DNA of 64,000 nucleotides from Pseudomonas chlororaphis subsp. chlororaphis (GTDB taxonomy: Bacteria > Pseudomonadota > Gammaproteobacteria > Pseudomonadales > Pseudomonadaceae): NCBI RefSeq assembly GCF_003945765.1, contig NZ_CP027712.1:2604001-2668000 (forward strand). The letters run 5' to 3'. Below are positions 52,409-61,042 of the stretch, in pieces; position 1 is the stretch's first letter; each line of letters starts with the position of its first letter. Below the pieces are notes generated by a model, which worked only from the letters and a program-made list of their open reading frames with translations, had not been told where the DNA came from and did no database searches. The position numbers were made by a program, and so were the translations under genes.

Positions 52409-54055
52409 TCAGGCCGCGGTAACGCTTGGTTTTTCGGCGGCAGGGCTCCTGGTCGAGGTGGCGAGAATCAGCTCGGCGGCCTTCTCGGCGATCATCAGCG
52501 TCGGTGAACAGGTATTGCCGGAGGTGATGTACGGCATGATCGAGGCATCGGCGATGCGCAGGCCGGGGATGCCATGTACCCGCAGCTCGGCATCGACCAC
52601 CGCCTCCGGACCCTGGCCCATGCGGCAGGTGCCCACCGGATGGAAGATGGTGGTGCCGATGCGCGCGGCGGCTTCGTGCAGTTGTTCTTCGCTGCGCAAC
52701 TCGGCCCCCGGCAGGTATTCGGTCGGCTTGAAGGCTTGCAGGGCCGGCGCGGCGACGATGCGCCGGGTCAGGCGAATGGCGTCGGCGGCGACCCGCAGGT
52801 CCTCCGGGTGGCTCAGGTAGTTGGGCTGGATCAGCGGCGCCGCCTGCGGGTCGGCGGAGCGGATTTGCACCCGGCCACGGCTTTGCGGGCGCAGGTCGCA
52901 GACCGACGCGGTAAAGGCCGGGAACGCATGCAGCGGTTCGCCGAAACGTTCCAGCGACAGCGGCTGGACGTGATATTCGAGGTTGGCCGAAGTCTGTTCC
53001 GGCCCGGAGCGGGCAAACGCCCCCAGTTGGCTCGGCGCCATGGACAGCGGGCCGCTGCGGTCGTACAGGTAGCGCAGGCCCATGCCCAGCTTGCCCCACA
53101 GACTGCCGGCGATCTGGTTCAGGGTGCGGGCGTTTTCCAGTTTGTAGATCAGCCGCAGTTGCAGGTGGTCCTGCAGGTTGCCGCCGACCCCCGGCAGTTC
53201 GTGGGCGACGCCTATGCCCAAGCGTTGCAGCAGGGCGGCGGGGCCGATTCCCGAACGCTGCAGGATGCTCGGCGAGCCGATGGAACCGGCGCTGAGGATG
53301 ATTTCGCGACGCGCCTTGAAGGTCTGCGGCTGGCCCTGGTAACGGGCGCTGAGCGCCGCCGCGCGGCCGTTTTCCAGGAGCACCCGATCGACCTCGACCC
53401 CGGTCAGCACCGTGAGATTGGGTCGCTGGCGGATCGGTTTGAGGAAGGCCTTGGCGGCATTCCAGCGCACCCCGGCTTTCTGGTTGACCTGGAAGTAGCC
53501 GCAGCCTTCGTTGTCGCCGCCGTTGAAGTCGTCGACGCTGGCGATGCCGCTCTGTTCGGCGGCGTTGCGGAAGGCATCGAGGATCGGCCACGACAGGCGT
53601 TGGCGCTCGACCCGCCATTCGCCGGCGGCGCCGTGGAATTGCGAGTCGCCGGCAAAGTGGTTTTCGCTTTTGCGAAACAGCGGCAGCACGTCCTGCCAGT
53701 TCCAGCCGGGGTTGCCGTCGGCGGCCCAGCGCTGATAGTCGCCGGCCTGGCCGCGCATGTAGATCATGCCGTTGATCGACGAGCAGCCGCCCAGCACCTT
53801 GCCGCGCGGGTAGCTCAGGCTGCGGCCTTGCAGGCCGGGTTCGGCTTCGGTCTTGAAGCACCAGTCGGTGCGCGGGTTGCCGATGCAGAACAGGTAGCCG
53901 ACGGGGATATGGATCCAGGGGTAGTTGTCGCGACCACCGGCTTCCAGCAGCAGGACACGGTGGGCCGGGTTGGCGGACAGCCGATTGGCCAGCAGGCAAC
54001 CGGCGGGACCGGCGCCGACCACTATGTAGTCGTAGGGATCAAAGGCAGGCAGCAT
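52409..54055 (-). CDS. GMC-family FAD oxidoreductase (choline/alcohol dehydrogenase-like)
   Basis: This 548-residue flavoenzyme starts at ATG 54055 (MLPAFDPYDYIVVGAGPAGCLLANRLSANP), with GAGG upstream; ATG 54091 is an alternative. FAD motifs are the N-terminal VVGAGPAGCLLANRL and GKVLGGCSSINGMIYMRGQAGDY; the GMC signature SAGSIGSPSILQRSGIG and C-terminal GTCRMGQGPEAVVDAELRVHGIPGLRIADASIMP are also present. It oxidises an alcohol, possibly choline-like, but the substrate cannot be read from sequence. A divergent LysR gene is the likely regulator, and the adjacent MHS transporter may import the substrate. Confidence 0.9.
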   Translation of the reverse strand: MLPAFDPYDYIVVGAGPAGCLLANRLSANPAHRVLLLEAGGRDNYPWIHIPVGYLFCIGNPRTDWCFKTEAEPGLQGRSLSYPRGKVLGGCSSINGMIYMRGQAGDYQRWAADGNPGWNWQDVLPLFRKSENHFAGDSQFHGAAGEWRVERQRLSWPILDAFRNAAEQSGIASVDDFNGGDNEGCGYFQVNQKAGVRWNAAKAFLKPIRQRPNLTVLTGVEVDRVLLENGRAAALSARYQGQPQTFKARREIILSAGSIGSPSILQRSGIGPAALLQRLGIGVAHELPGVGGNLQDHLQLRLIYKLENARTLNQIAGSLWGKLGMGLRYLYDRSGPLSMAPSQLGAFARSGPEQTSANLEYHVQPLSLERFGEPLHAFPAFTASVCDLRPQSRGRVQIRSADPQAAPLIQPNYLSHPEDLRVAADAIRLTRRIVAAPALQAFKPTEYLPGAELRSEEQLHEAAARIGTTIFHPVGTCRMGQGPEAVVDAELRVHGIPGLRIADASIMPYITSGNTCSPTLMIAEKAAELILATSTRSPAAEKPSVTAA

Positions 54056-54188
54056 CCATGACCTCGTTTTATCGTTCTTGTTGCGGCTCATCCTAGTTGT
54101 TAGCTTTCGTTAAAAGAATGTTAGTTTTTGCTCAGCCGCTGTGCGTTTTTAAACAGCGGCTTCCCCCCGGCATCTGCAAGGAAGAGTC

Positions 54189-55091
54189 ATGTTCGACTGG
54201 AACGACCTGCGGTTTTTTCTCGAGCTGCAACGCAGCGGCCGCCTGCTGACCGCGGCCCAGCGGCTGAAGACCACCCATGCCACGGTGGCCCGGCATATCG
54301 AGGCGATCGAGAAAAGCCTGGGCACTGCGCTGTTCGTCCAGCATGCCCAGGGCTATGAGCTGACGCCGGCCGGGGAGGCCTTGCTCAAGCACGCCGAAGC
54401 CATGGAGAACGTGGCCTTGCTGGCCCAGGAGGAAATCACCCAGTCCACGGCGCCCCTGGGCAAGATCCGCGTGGGCGTCACCGAGGGCCTGGGCATCATG
54501 TTTCTCGCCAGCCGCATGCGTGGCCTGTTCGAGCGTTATCCAGGGCTGGAGGTGGAGCTGGTGGCGGTGCCGCGTTTTGTCAGCATCCTCAACCGCGAGG
54601 CGGAAATCAGCATCCACCTGGAGCGGCCCAACGCCGACATGCTGGTGACCCGCAAGCTCACCGACTACCGCCTGGCCCTGTACGCCAGCCAGGATTACCT
54701 GGACCGCGCACCGCCCTTGCGCAGCCGCGAGGACCTGGGGCGGCATGCCTGGATCGGCTATGTCGACGACCTGCTGTTCAGCCAGGAGCTGATCTTCCTC
54801 ACCAGCTTCTGCCGCAACCCCCAGGTGGTGTTCCACAGCACCAGCGTGATCGCCCAGCAACAGGCCGCGCGCTCCGGCCTCGGCATCGCCGTGCTGCCGT
54901 GCTACATGGCCGCCGGCGATCCGCAACTGGTGCCCTTGCTGCCCAGCGAGAGCATCCAGCGCGCCTACTGGATCAGCACCCGCCGCGAGCTGCACAAATC
55001 CGTGCGTTTGCGCGTGGTGTGGGACTACGTGGTCGAGCTGTGCGCGGCCGAGCAGGGCTTGCTGCTCGCCGAGCCGAACTCCCTGGCCTGA
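54189..55091 (+). CDS. LysR-family transcriptional regulator
   Basis: A 300-residue LysR regulator (MFDWNDLRFFLELQRSGRLLTAAQRLKTTHATVARHIEAIEKSLGTALFVQHAQGYELT) with a winged HTH and a substrate-binding domain. AAGGAAGAG precedes ATG 54189. It is divergent from the GMC oxidoreductase gene with a 133-base gap and probably controls it and perhaps the MHS transporter. Confidence 0.9.
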   Translation: MFDWNDLRFFLELQRSGRLLTAAQRLKTTHATVARHIEAIEKSLGTALFVQHAQGYELTPAGEALLKHAEAMENVALLAQEEITQSTAPLGKIRVGVTEGLGIMFLASRMRGLFERYPGLEVELVAVPRFVSILNREAEISIHLERPNADMLVTRKLTDYRLALYASQDYLDRAPPLRSREDLGRHAWIGYVDDLLFSQELIFLTSFCRNPQVVFHSTSVIAQQQAARSGLGIAVLPCYMAAGDPQLVPLLPSESIQRAYWISTRRELHKSVRLRVVWDYVVELCAAEQGLLLAEPNSLA

Positions 55092-55092
55092 T

Positions 55093-56973
55093 TCAGGTTT
55101 TTTTCGCTGTGCCCTTGAGCTGGACCAGTTGCCGCGTTTGCTCGGCGCACGCCTTGGCCTGGCTGACCATGGCGTCGAATGGCGCGCTGACGATTTCGTC
55201 ATGGCTCAGCCAGCGCTTTTTCTGGCTCAGGCGGTAGTGATAGCGGTACTCGCCCTTGACCCGTTCGCTGCTCAGGTCCATGTCGAACCAGGGCGAGCGC
55301 ACGTTGCAGGCCTTGATGTCCTTGTCCAGCCGGGCACCGGAGAGGGTGAAGGTGTAGCGCAGGGTGTTGGCGTCGCCGATGTACAGGTCCGCCAACTGGC
55401 CGTTGCGGCGATAGTTGACCAGGAAGTCCCAGTCGCCCTCCAGGGCCGGAGCCTTGTAGAAGTAGTTGCCGGAGATGTTTTCCAGGGGCTTGAGGTCGGT
55501 CAGGGAGGCCTTGATCCGGTAGGTCGCAGGCGCGACGAAGGCAGTCGGCTCGCGGCTGATCTGGCAGTCGCGCAGTTCCCGGGTGAAACGCTCGCACAGG
55601 CCCTGGTCGTTGCTGGCGATACCGTTCTGGTTGTCGGAGACCATCAGCCGCATCAGCTCCATATGGCTGAACTCGATACGCGCGTTGACCCGGGCCTGGC
55701 CGTTGCTGTCGAAGTGCTCCTGCTTGTCCAGCACGAGGCTGGTGTCCGGGGTTTCCAGGGGGATGTAGTCCTCGCGCACCTGGCCCTTGGCGTCGCTGAC
55801 AAAGGCCCAGCGCTCCTGGATGTCGGGCATGCTGCGGCCCGGGTCGAACACCGGGTTGGTCGGGTCCAGCCACCACACTTTGCCATCGACCTCGGCCCGC
55901 ACGATGGCGTGGTTCGGCGCATGGGTGCCGGGGATCAACAGCGGCGCGACGACGTTCTCGCGGCTGACCCAGGCCGTCTCGGCCTTGATCCCGCTGGCCT
56001 TGAGCATGGCGGCCAGGAGCACCGCCAGGTCCTTGCAGTCGCCATAGCCGCGCTGCTCGATCTGCTTCAGCTCGAAGGGCAGGTAACCGCGCTCGGTGGC
56101 GCGCCAGTCGCCCAGGTAGCGGTAGTTGTCGTTGATGTGCTGCATCAGCCCGGCCACTTTCCGGGCTGGCGGCAGGTTGCGCAGGCCGGCCACGGCCTTG
56201 GCGCTGGCTGGCGGCAGGGGCGCGGCGAGGATCTGCTGGTAGCGCTGGGCCAGGGGGCCGAAATAGTCCTGCACCTCGGTGCTGCTGCCCAGCTCGACCC
56301 GCGGCACCCGCTGGATAAAGCCGATCGAGGGTTCATTGATGTAGTTGAGGAAGACCGGCGCCTTCTGCTCGATGGTCAGTTTTTTGCGGTCGCTGCTGGC
56401 GGTAAAACGGTAGTCGTCCATCTGCTCGCTGCGCCAGACGATCGGGCGCGTGGCGCGGTAGGTGATCTTGAAGCTGTCCTGGCGCACCGGCTTGGGGCCG
56501 AACTGCAGCACCGAGTGGAACTGCCCCAGCAGCGGTTTGGCCGCGTAGTGCTGCTGCACGGTGTAGCTGAGCCGGGTGCCGACCCGCAGGTTGGGGAAGG
56601 CCAGGGACGTCTGCTTCTCGCGCAGGAAACCCTGTTCCGGATTCGGCGCGGTGCGCGTATCGATCTGCGCCGGCGCCAGCGCCACGGGCTTGCCGCCCGG
56701 CTGGGTGAATTCGGCCTTGCGCAGTTCGAAGCCGTCGGTTTCGGCATAGCTGAAGTCGATGCGCGAAAGCATGTCCCGGCCCGCCGGGGTGAGGATGCTG
56801 TAGTGCTGGGTGGTGGTGCAGTCGCTGCTGTGGTCGGCGTTGAACTGGCATTCCATTTCGGAGTCGGCGGCCAGGGCGGCTTCCGATTGCGGTTGATAGG
56901 CAGCAAAGGCTTGCCAGGAGAGCAGTCCGAGACCGGCGCAGATCAGGGGACGGTAAAGCGGAAAACGGTACAT
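55093..56973 (-). CDS. DUF3857 and transglutaminase-like exported protein
   Basis: A 626-residue exported protein starting at ATG 56973 (MYRFPLYRPLICAGLGLLSWQAFAA), with GAGG upstream. Signal peptide, then a DUF3857 domain (about 35-240), then a transglutaminase-like core (about 265-390). That core has the catalytic Cys in RGYGDCKDLAVLLAAMLKASG, the His in NHAIVRAEVDGKVWWLDPT and the Asp following. Such proteins sit in the periplasm or envelope and their substrates are unknown. It converges closely with the LysR gene before it (stop codons one base apart). Confidence 0.85.
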   Translation of the reverse strand: MYRFPLYRPLICAGLGLLSWQAFAAYQPQSEAALAADSEMECQFNADHSSDCTTTQHYSILTPAGRDMLSRIDFSYAETDGFELRKAEFTQPGGKPVALAPAQIDTRTAPNPEQGFLREKQTSLAFPNLRVGTRLSYTVQQHYAAKPLLGQFHSVLQFGPKPVRQDSFKITYRATRPIVWRSEQMDDYRFTASSDRKKLTIEQKAPVFLNYINEPSIGFIQRVPRVELGSSTEVQDYFGPLAQRYQQILAAPLPPASAKAVAGLRNLPPARKVAGLMQHINDNYRYLGDWRATERGYLPFELKQIEQRGYGDCKDLAVLLAAMLKASGIKAETAWVSRENVVAPLLIPGTHAPNHAIVRAEVDGKVWWLDPTNPVFDPGRSMPDIQERWAFVSDAKGQVREDYIPLETPDTSLVLDKQEHFDSNGQARVNARIEFSHMELMRLMVSDNQNGIASNDQGLCERFTRELRDCQISREPTAFVAPATYRIKASLTDLKPLENISGNYFYKAPALEGDWDFLVNYRRNGQLADLYIGDANTLRYTFTLSGARLDKDIKACNVRSPWFDMDLSSERVKGEYRYHYRLSQKKRWLSHDEIVSAPFDAMVSQAKACAEQTRQLVQLKGTAKKT

Positions 56974-57092
56974 GAGCGCCTCGGGTGAATCATTGAAATC
57001 AGCCACGTCGCACCGGTCGAATCACCTGTGCCAGGGGCATGGCTGGCGGGGGAGGCGCCAAATGATAATTTATCGCAATACGGATTTACACC

Positions 57093-57105
57093 ATTGTCTG
57101 ACAAT
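57093..57105. promoter_or_regulatory. TTGTCnGACAA palindrome upstream of the transglutaminase-like gene
   Basis: ATTGTCTGACAAT is a perfect palindrome around one central base, about 120 bases upstream of the start codon at 56973. It is the third copy in the window. Confidence 0.5.
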
Positions 57106-57221
57106 TAGTCTTGGCTGAAATGCCCGAGATAGAGCGGTTTCTTTGGAGAGGTCGGGATTGTTGGACGGCTGGGAAGGGTGTCCGCAGTGCTGGGATTTTT
57201 CCTCGAAATACCGTTTTTGCC

Positions 57222-57254
57222 CCCGCAGATATGGCGCAAAGCCATATCTGCGGG
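57222..57254. other. Perfect 14-base hairpin downstream of the NTF2-like gene
   Basis: CCCGCAGATATGGC (57222-57235) pairs perfectly with GCCATATCTGCGGG (57241-57254) around GCAAA. It has no T run on the minus strand after the stem, where a terminator for the NTF2-like gene would need it. It may be a terminator variant or another structured element. Confidence 0.6.
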
Positions 57255-57347
57255 CTGAACAGTTCCAGGCGGCTTTCCGTTGTTTCTGCAAGAAGTGGCT
57301 TGGCTGATTTTGCGAAACAATTTGTTACGAGATCGGCGCCCACTGGC

Positions 57348-57743
57348 TCAGCCGTCGAGCAGGTCGGTGCCGTAGGAATTGTCGATCACACAGCGCCAGC
57401 CATCCGCCGGCTCATGGCGAAAAACATAAGTGGCGCGCCGTTCGAGGGTGCTGGCGATGCCGTCCCGATCCAGGGTGTCGAGCAGGGTATGCATGATCAC
57501 CAGTGCAGTGCCGGCGCCTTCGATGACCTGCATCTCGCCCTGCCGGACCACCATGCTGTGGTTGAAGTGCTCGGCGATGGCCACGAAGGCCCGGCGGATC
57601 TGTTCCTTGCCCCGGGCTTCCAGGCCCGGCTTGACCACCAGCGTGGCGTCCTCGGCGTAGAAATCCATCAGGCTGTCGAAGTCTTCGGCGGTGATGGCGC
57701 GGTCGGCGGCTTCGATCAGGGTTTTCAGCGGATGGGCCGGCAT
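57348..57743 (-). CDS. NTF2-like (SnoaL/DUF4440-type) protein
   Basis: A 131-residue single-domain protein starting at ATG 57743 (MPAHPLKTLIEAADRAITAEDFDSLMDFYAEDATLVVKPGLEARGKEQIRRAF), with AAGGAG seven bases upstream. The cone-shaped NTF2-like fold is typical (FYAEDATL, VVRQGEMQVIEGAGTALVIMHTL). It lies 17 bases after the AlkC-like gene and may be co-transcribed with it. Function unknown. Confidence 0.82.
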   Translation of the reverse strand: MPAHPLKTLIEAADRAITAEDFDSLMDFYAEDATLVVKPGLEARGKEQIRRAFVAIAEHFNHSMVVRQGEMQVIEGAGTALVIMHTLLDTLDRDGIASTLERRATYVFRHEPADGWRCVIDNSYGTDLLDG

Positions 57744-57760
57744 GTTCGCTCCTTGCGGTT

Positions 57761-58861
57761 TCAGTTGTGGATATCGAACGCCGTGCTGCCCAGGCGTTCG
57801 CCGTTGACCAGGATATGCAGCGCATGGCGCCCGGGATAGTGACGGCGGGTGCTCAGTTCGCGGATGTGCTGGGCGCGGCCAAGTTGCTCCCGGGCCTTGG
57901 CCGGCAGGGTGAAGGCCTTGAGCTTGAACACCTTGGCGCGGGTGCCGCCCGAGGCCTTGACGTAGTCGATGGCGTAATCCACCACCAGGCGCTGGCTGGC
58001 GTCGGCAGTGGACTCCAGGGCAAAGGACAGGTTGATCCGTTCGCCCAGGCGTATCACCGCCGGCTCGACCCGCAGGCCATGCAACTTCACCTGCGGCGCA
58101 TGCCCGGCGCCGACAATCGCCAGCGCCCGCCGATGGCCCTGCTTGATCAGGCTGCGCAGGGCGTGGCGGGCGATCCAGGCGGTGTGCGGGTGGTCCAGCG
58201 GCCAGCCTTCGAGCAACCCCAGCAGCCAGTCGGGATGATCCTTGCTGATGTCGTTGAGGTGGTTGGCCACCGACTTGCGCACGTACAGGCTGGGGTCGGC
58301 CTTGAGGCATTCGAGGATAGGCACAGCCAGGGTCGGGTCGGCCTGGATCCGCGCCAGGCGGAACGACCAGGGCAGGCGCGGGCGGCTGCCTTCGCTGGCC
58401 AGGCGGCGCACATGCTCGTTGTCGTCCCGGGCCCAGCCCTGCAGCACCGCCAGGGTGCGCGACAGGTCGCTGGCGAGGAACGGGCGGATGGCGAATTCCG
58501 AGGAGCCGAAGGCGGTGAAATACTTGAGCGCCGCCATCGAGCGCTCGAAGGCATGGCCGCCGTAACTGGCCACATAGTGCGGCAGGAACATGCAGACGAA
58601 GCGGCTGTCCAGGCGCGGCGCGAGATCGTACAGCCGTGCGAGGTTGGCGTCGTAGTCCGCCGGCAGCACCGCGTGCAGGCTCTCGCTGACCCGCGCCAGG
58701 CGCTGCATCACCGACAACTCGGCGAGGCCCTTGTTCGCGTGGGCGAGAAAGCCGCGGTGGTCGAACGCCGGGTACACCGCGAGCATTTCTTCAGCGATGT
58801 GTTCCAGGCGTTCGGCGTTGAAGATTTCCTTGAGGGCAGGGGTGTTGCTGGTGGCGGTCAT
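57761..58861 (-). CDS. AlkC-type DNA alkylation repair protein
   Basis: This 366-residue HEAT-repeat DNA glycosylase-like protein starts at ATG 58861 (MTATSNTPALKEIFNAERLEHIAEEML); ATG 58873 and a further start at 58894 are possible but lack good ribosome sites. Helical repeats span about 1-240 (GSSEFAIRPFLASDLSRTLAVLQGWARDDNEHVRRLASEGSRPRLPW, LYVRKSVANHLNDISKDHPDWLL). The C-terminal part (about 250-366) is an Ig-like beta domain, as seen in the AlkC2-type subgroup. It should remove alkylated bases such as 3-methyladenine; specificity is inferred from the family. Confidence 0.85.
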   Translation of the reverse strand: MTATSNTPALKEIFNAERLEHIAEEMLAVYPAFDHRGFLAHANKGLAELSVMQRLARVSESLHAVLPADYDANLARLYDLAPRLDSRFVCMFLPHYVASYGGHAFERSMAALKYFTAFGSSEFAIRPFLASDLSRTLAVLQGWARDDNEHVRRLASEGSRPRLPWSFRLARIQADPTLAVPILECLKADPSLYVRKSVANHLNDISKDHPDWLLGLLEGWPLDHPHTAWIARHALRSLIKQGHRRALAIVGAGHAPQVKLHGLRVEPAVIRLGERINLSFALESTADASQRLVVDYAIDYVKASGGTRAKVFKLKAFTLPAKAREQLGRAQHIRELSTRRHYPGRHALHILVNGERLGSTAFDIHN

Positions 58862-58949
58862 CGGCGTATCCATTCGGGACGGGGCGCCGGGCACTGTAGC
58901 GCAGCGAGCTGACAGATTGTGTCAGGAGCGCCCCGGCAAGCCCCGCTTC

Positions 58950-58974
58950 TGTAGGAGCGAGGCTTGCCCGCGAA
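58950..58974. repeat. REP-type element
   Basis: TGTAGGAGCGAGGCTTGCCC plus GCGAA, a copy nearly identical to that at 43071. It lies between the AlkC-like gene and the convergent antiporter gene end. Confidence 0.75.
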
Positions 58975-58998
58975 AGGCCGCAGCGCGCGGCCCGAGGT

Positions 58999-60822
58999 TC
59001 AGCGCGGCGCCGGCAACACGCCTTCGGCCTGCTCGTCCTCGGCGTCCGCCTCGAACAGCCGCGCCAGCTCGGCCCGGGCTTCCTGGGCCGATTGCAGGAT
59101 CTTCGCGTGGTCGTCGTAGATCGCGTGCTGGGCTTCGAGCACCTGTTCGTCGTGGGCGGTGAAGCGCTTGATCCGCGAGTCGGCCTGGGCGTGGGTCAGG
59201 CCCAGGCCGATCAGCGCCTTGCGGCTCATTTCCAGGCTGGAGTAGTAGGTTTCCCGCACCGCTTCGGCCCCCAGGTCCACCAGCTTGTGCACGTGCTGGC
59301 GGTTACGGGCGCGGGCGATGATCTTGATGTGCGGGTAGAGCTTGCGCACCACCGCCGCGGTGTTGATGTTGGTCTGCGGGTCGTCGGTGGCGATCACGAA
59401 GTACTCCGCCTCGCCGACCTTGGCCGCCTTGAGGATTTCCGCTCGCATCGGGTCGCCGTAGAACACTGGCATGCCACCGAAGCTGCGGGTCAGCTCGATG
59501 GTGTCGACCGAGGTGTCGAGGGCCACGAAGGGGATGTTCTGCGCCCGCAGGATCCGCGCGACGATCTGGCCCATCCGGCCCATGCCGGCGATCACCACCC
59601 GTGGCGCGTCGGTTTCGATCTCACGGTATTCGGCGGGCATCTCCACGGGCTTGGCCTTGGGCTGCAAGAAGCACGCGCAGGCCAGGAGCAGCAGCGGGGT
59701 CACGGCCATGGACAGGGTGATGGTCAGCACCAGCAGGTCATACAGGCGCGCCTCGAACAGGCCCTGGTCGCGGCCGATCTTGAACACCACGAAGGCGAAT
59801 TCGCCGCCGGCCGCCAGCACCACGCCCAGGCGCACCGCGCTCAAGCGCCCCAGGCCACCGGCCAGGCGCCCGACCACGAACAACAGCGGCAGCTTGATGG
59901 CGATCAGCAGCAGGGTCAGGCCCAGCACCGCGATCGGCGCGCTGAACAGCAGGCCGATATTGGCGCCCATGCCGACGCTGATGAAAAACAGCCCCAGCAG
60001 CAGGCCCTTGAAGGGTTCGATCTGCGCTTCCAGTTCGTGGCGATATTCCGAGTCCGCCAGCAGCAGGCCGGCGAGAAAGGCGCCGAGGGCCATGGACACG
60101 CCAACCATGTCCATCAGCCAGGCGGTGCCGATCACCACCAGCAAGGCAGTGGCGGTGGACACTTCCGGCAGGCCGGTGCGCGCCACCACCCGGAACACCG
60201 GGCGCAACAGGTAGCGCCCGCCGATCACCACCACGGCGATGCTGCCCAGCACTTGCAGGCCATGGCGCAGGTCTTCGGCGCTGCTGGTGTTGTGGTCGGC
60301 CCCGGCCAATACCGGGACCATGGCGATCAACGGAATCGCCGCGATGTCCTGGAACAGCAGGATGGCGAACGCCAGGCGCCCGTGGGGGCTGGTCAGCTCC
60401 TTGCGTTCGGCCAGGCTTTGCAGGCCGAAGGCGGTGGACGACAACGCCAGGCCCAGGCCCAGCACGATCGCGCTGTTGAGCGGCTGGCCAAACAGGAACA
60501 GGGCGACGCAGCCGATCACCACCCCGGTCAGCAGCACCTGGGCCAAACCGACGCCGAACACCGCTTTGCGCATCACCCACAAGCGCCGGGGCGACAGCTC
60601 CAGGCCGATGATGAACAGCAGCAACACCACCCCCAGCTCCGACACATGGCTGATGCTCTGTGGGTTGCCCACCAGCCCCAGCACCGCCGGGCCGATGATC
60701 ACCCCGGCCAGCAGATAACCGAGCACGGCCCCCAGTTGCAGGCGCTTGGCCAGGGGAACGGTCAGCACCGCCGCGAACAGAAACACGACAGCGGCTTGCA
60801 ACAGGTTGCCTTCATGGGGCAT
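58999..60822 (-). CDS. Kef-type potassium/proton antiporter (CPA2 family) with TrkA-N domain
   Basis: A 607-residue inner-membrane antiporter. AGGAG precedes ATG 60822 (MPHEGNLLQAAVVFLFAAVLTVPLAKRLQLG). The membrane part (about 1-380) has the CPA2 motifs GYLLAGVIIGP, ELGVVLLLFIIGLEL and FQDIAAIPLIAM. The cytosolic TrkA-N domain starts about 408 with RVVIAGMGRMGQIVARILR, the NAD-binding site. This layout fits KefB/KefC glutathione-gated K+ efflux, protecting against electrophiles. No KefF/KefG partner gene lies beside it, so the gating ligand is unproven. Confidence 0.9.
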   Translation of the reverse strand: MPHEGNLLQAAVVFLFAAVLTVPLAKRLQLGAVLGYLLAGVIIGPAVLGLVGNPQSISHVSELGVVLLLFIIGLELSPRRLWVMRKAVFGVGLAQVLLTGVVIGCVALFLFGQPLNSAIVLGLGLALSSTAFGLQSLAERKELTSPHGRLAFAILLFQDIAAIPLIAMVPVLAGADHNTSSAEDLRHGLQVLGSIAVVVIGGRYLLRPVFRVVARTGLPEVSTATALLVVIGTAWLMDMVGVSMALGAFLAGLLLADSEYRHELEAQIEPFKGLLLGLFFISVGMGANIGLLFSAPIAVLGLTLLLIAIKLPLLFVVGRLAGGLGRLSAVRLGVVLAAGGEFAFVVFKIGRDQGLFEARLYDLLVLTITLSMAVTPLLLLACACFLQPKAKPVEMPAEYREIETDAPRVVIAGMGRMGQIVARILRAQNIPFVALDTSVDTIELTRSFGGMPVFYGDPMRAEILKAAKVGEAEYFVIATDDPQTNINTAAVVRKLYPHIKIIARARNRQHVHKLVDLGAEAVRETYYSSLEMSRKALIGLGLTHAQADSRIKRFTAHDEQVLEAQHAIYDDHAKILQSAQEARAELARLFEADAEDEQAEGVLPAPR

Positions 60823-61042
60823 GGGCTTACTCCTGGGAAAACGGGTATTGGGTGGTGCGCGGAAAACAACGGCTGCGCCTCAGGCAACCGTTTGGCCCGC
60901 AGGTTCCATGGGGGGATGGCTGTGCAGCATAAAGTCTGGGGCCGGCGCAGTCAGCCGTTAATGGCCGATACGCCGCAGGTTGTCAGGCGCAGGTTGCAGG
61001 CATTCGTGCTCTTCGATACTGGCGTGCCTGCACCATCGATCG

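Larger units (their letters stand above)
56974..57347. other. 374-base intergenic region upstream of the transglutaminase-like gene
   Basis: The region holds a TTGTCnGACAA palindrome (57093-57105) and a very strong hairpin (57222-57254). Short frames on both strands (about 65-85 codons) overlap one another and have poor composition, so I call none of them. The promoter of the minus-strand transglutaminase gene should lie in its left part. Confidence 0.5.

Noticed and set aside
57111..57839. A 242-codon frame running over the hairpin and opposite the NTF2-like gene
   Set aside because: Most of it is antisense to a well-supported gene, and the remainder shows no coding signature.
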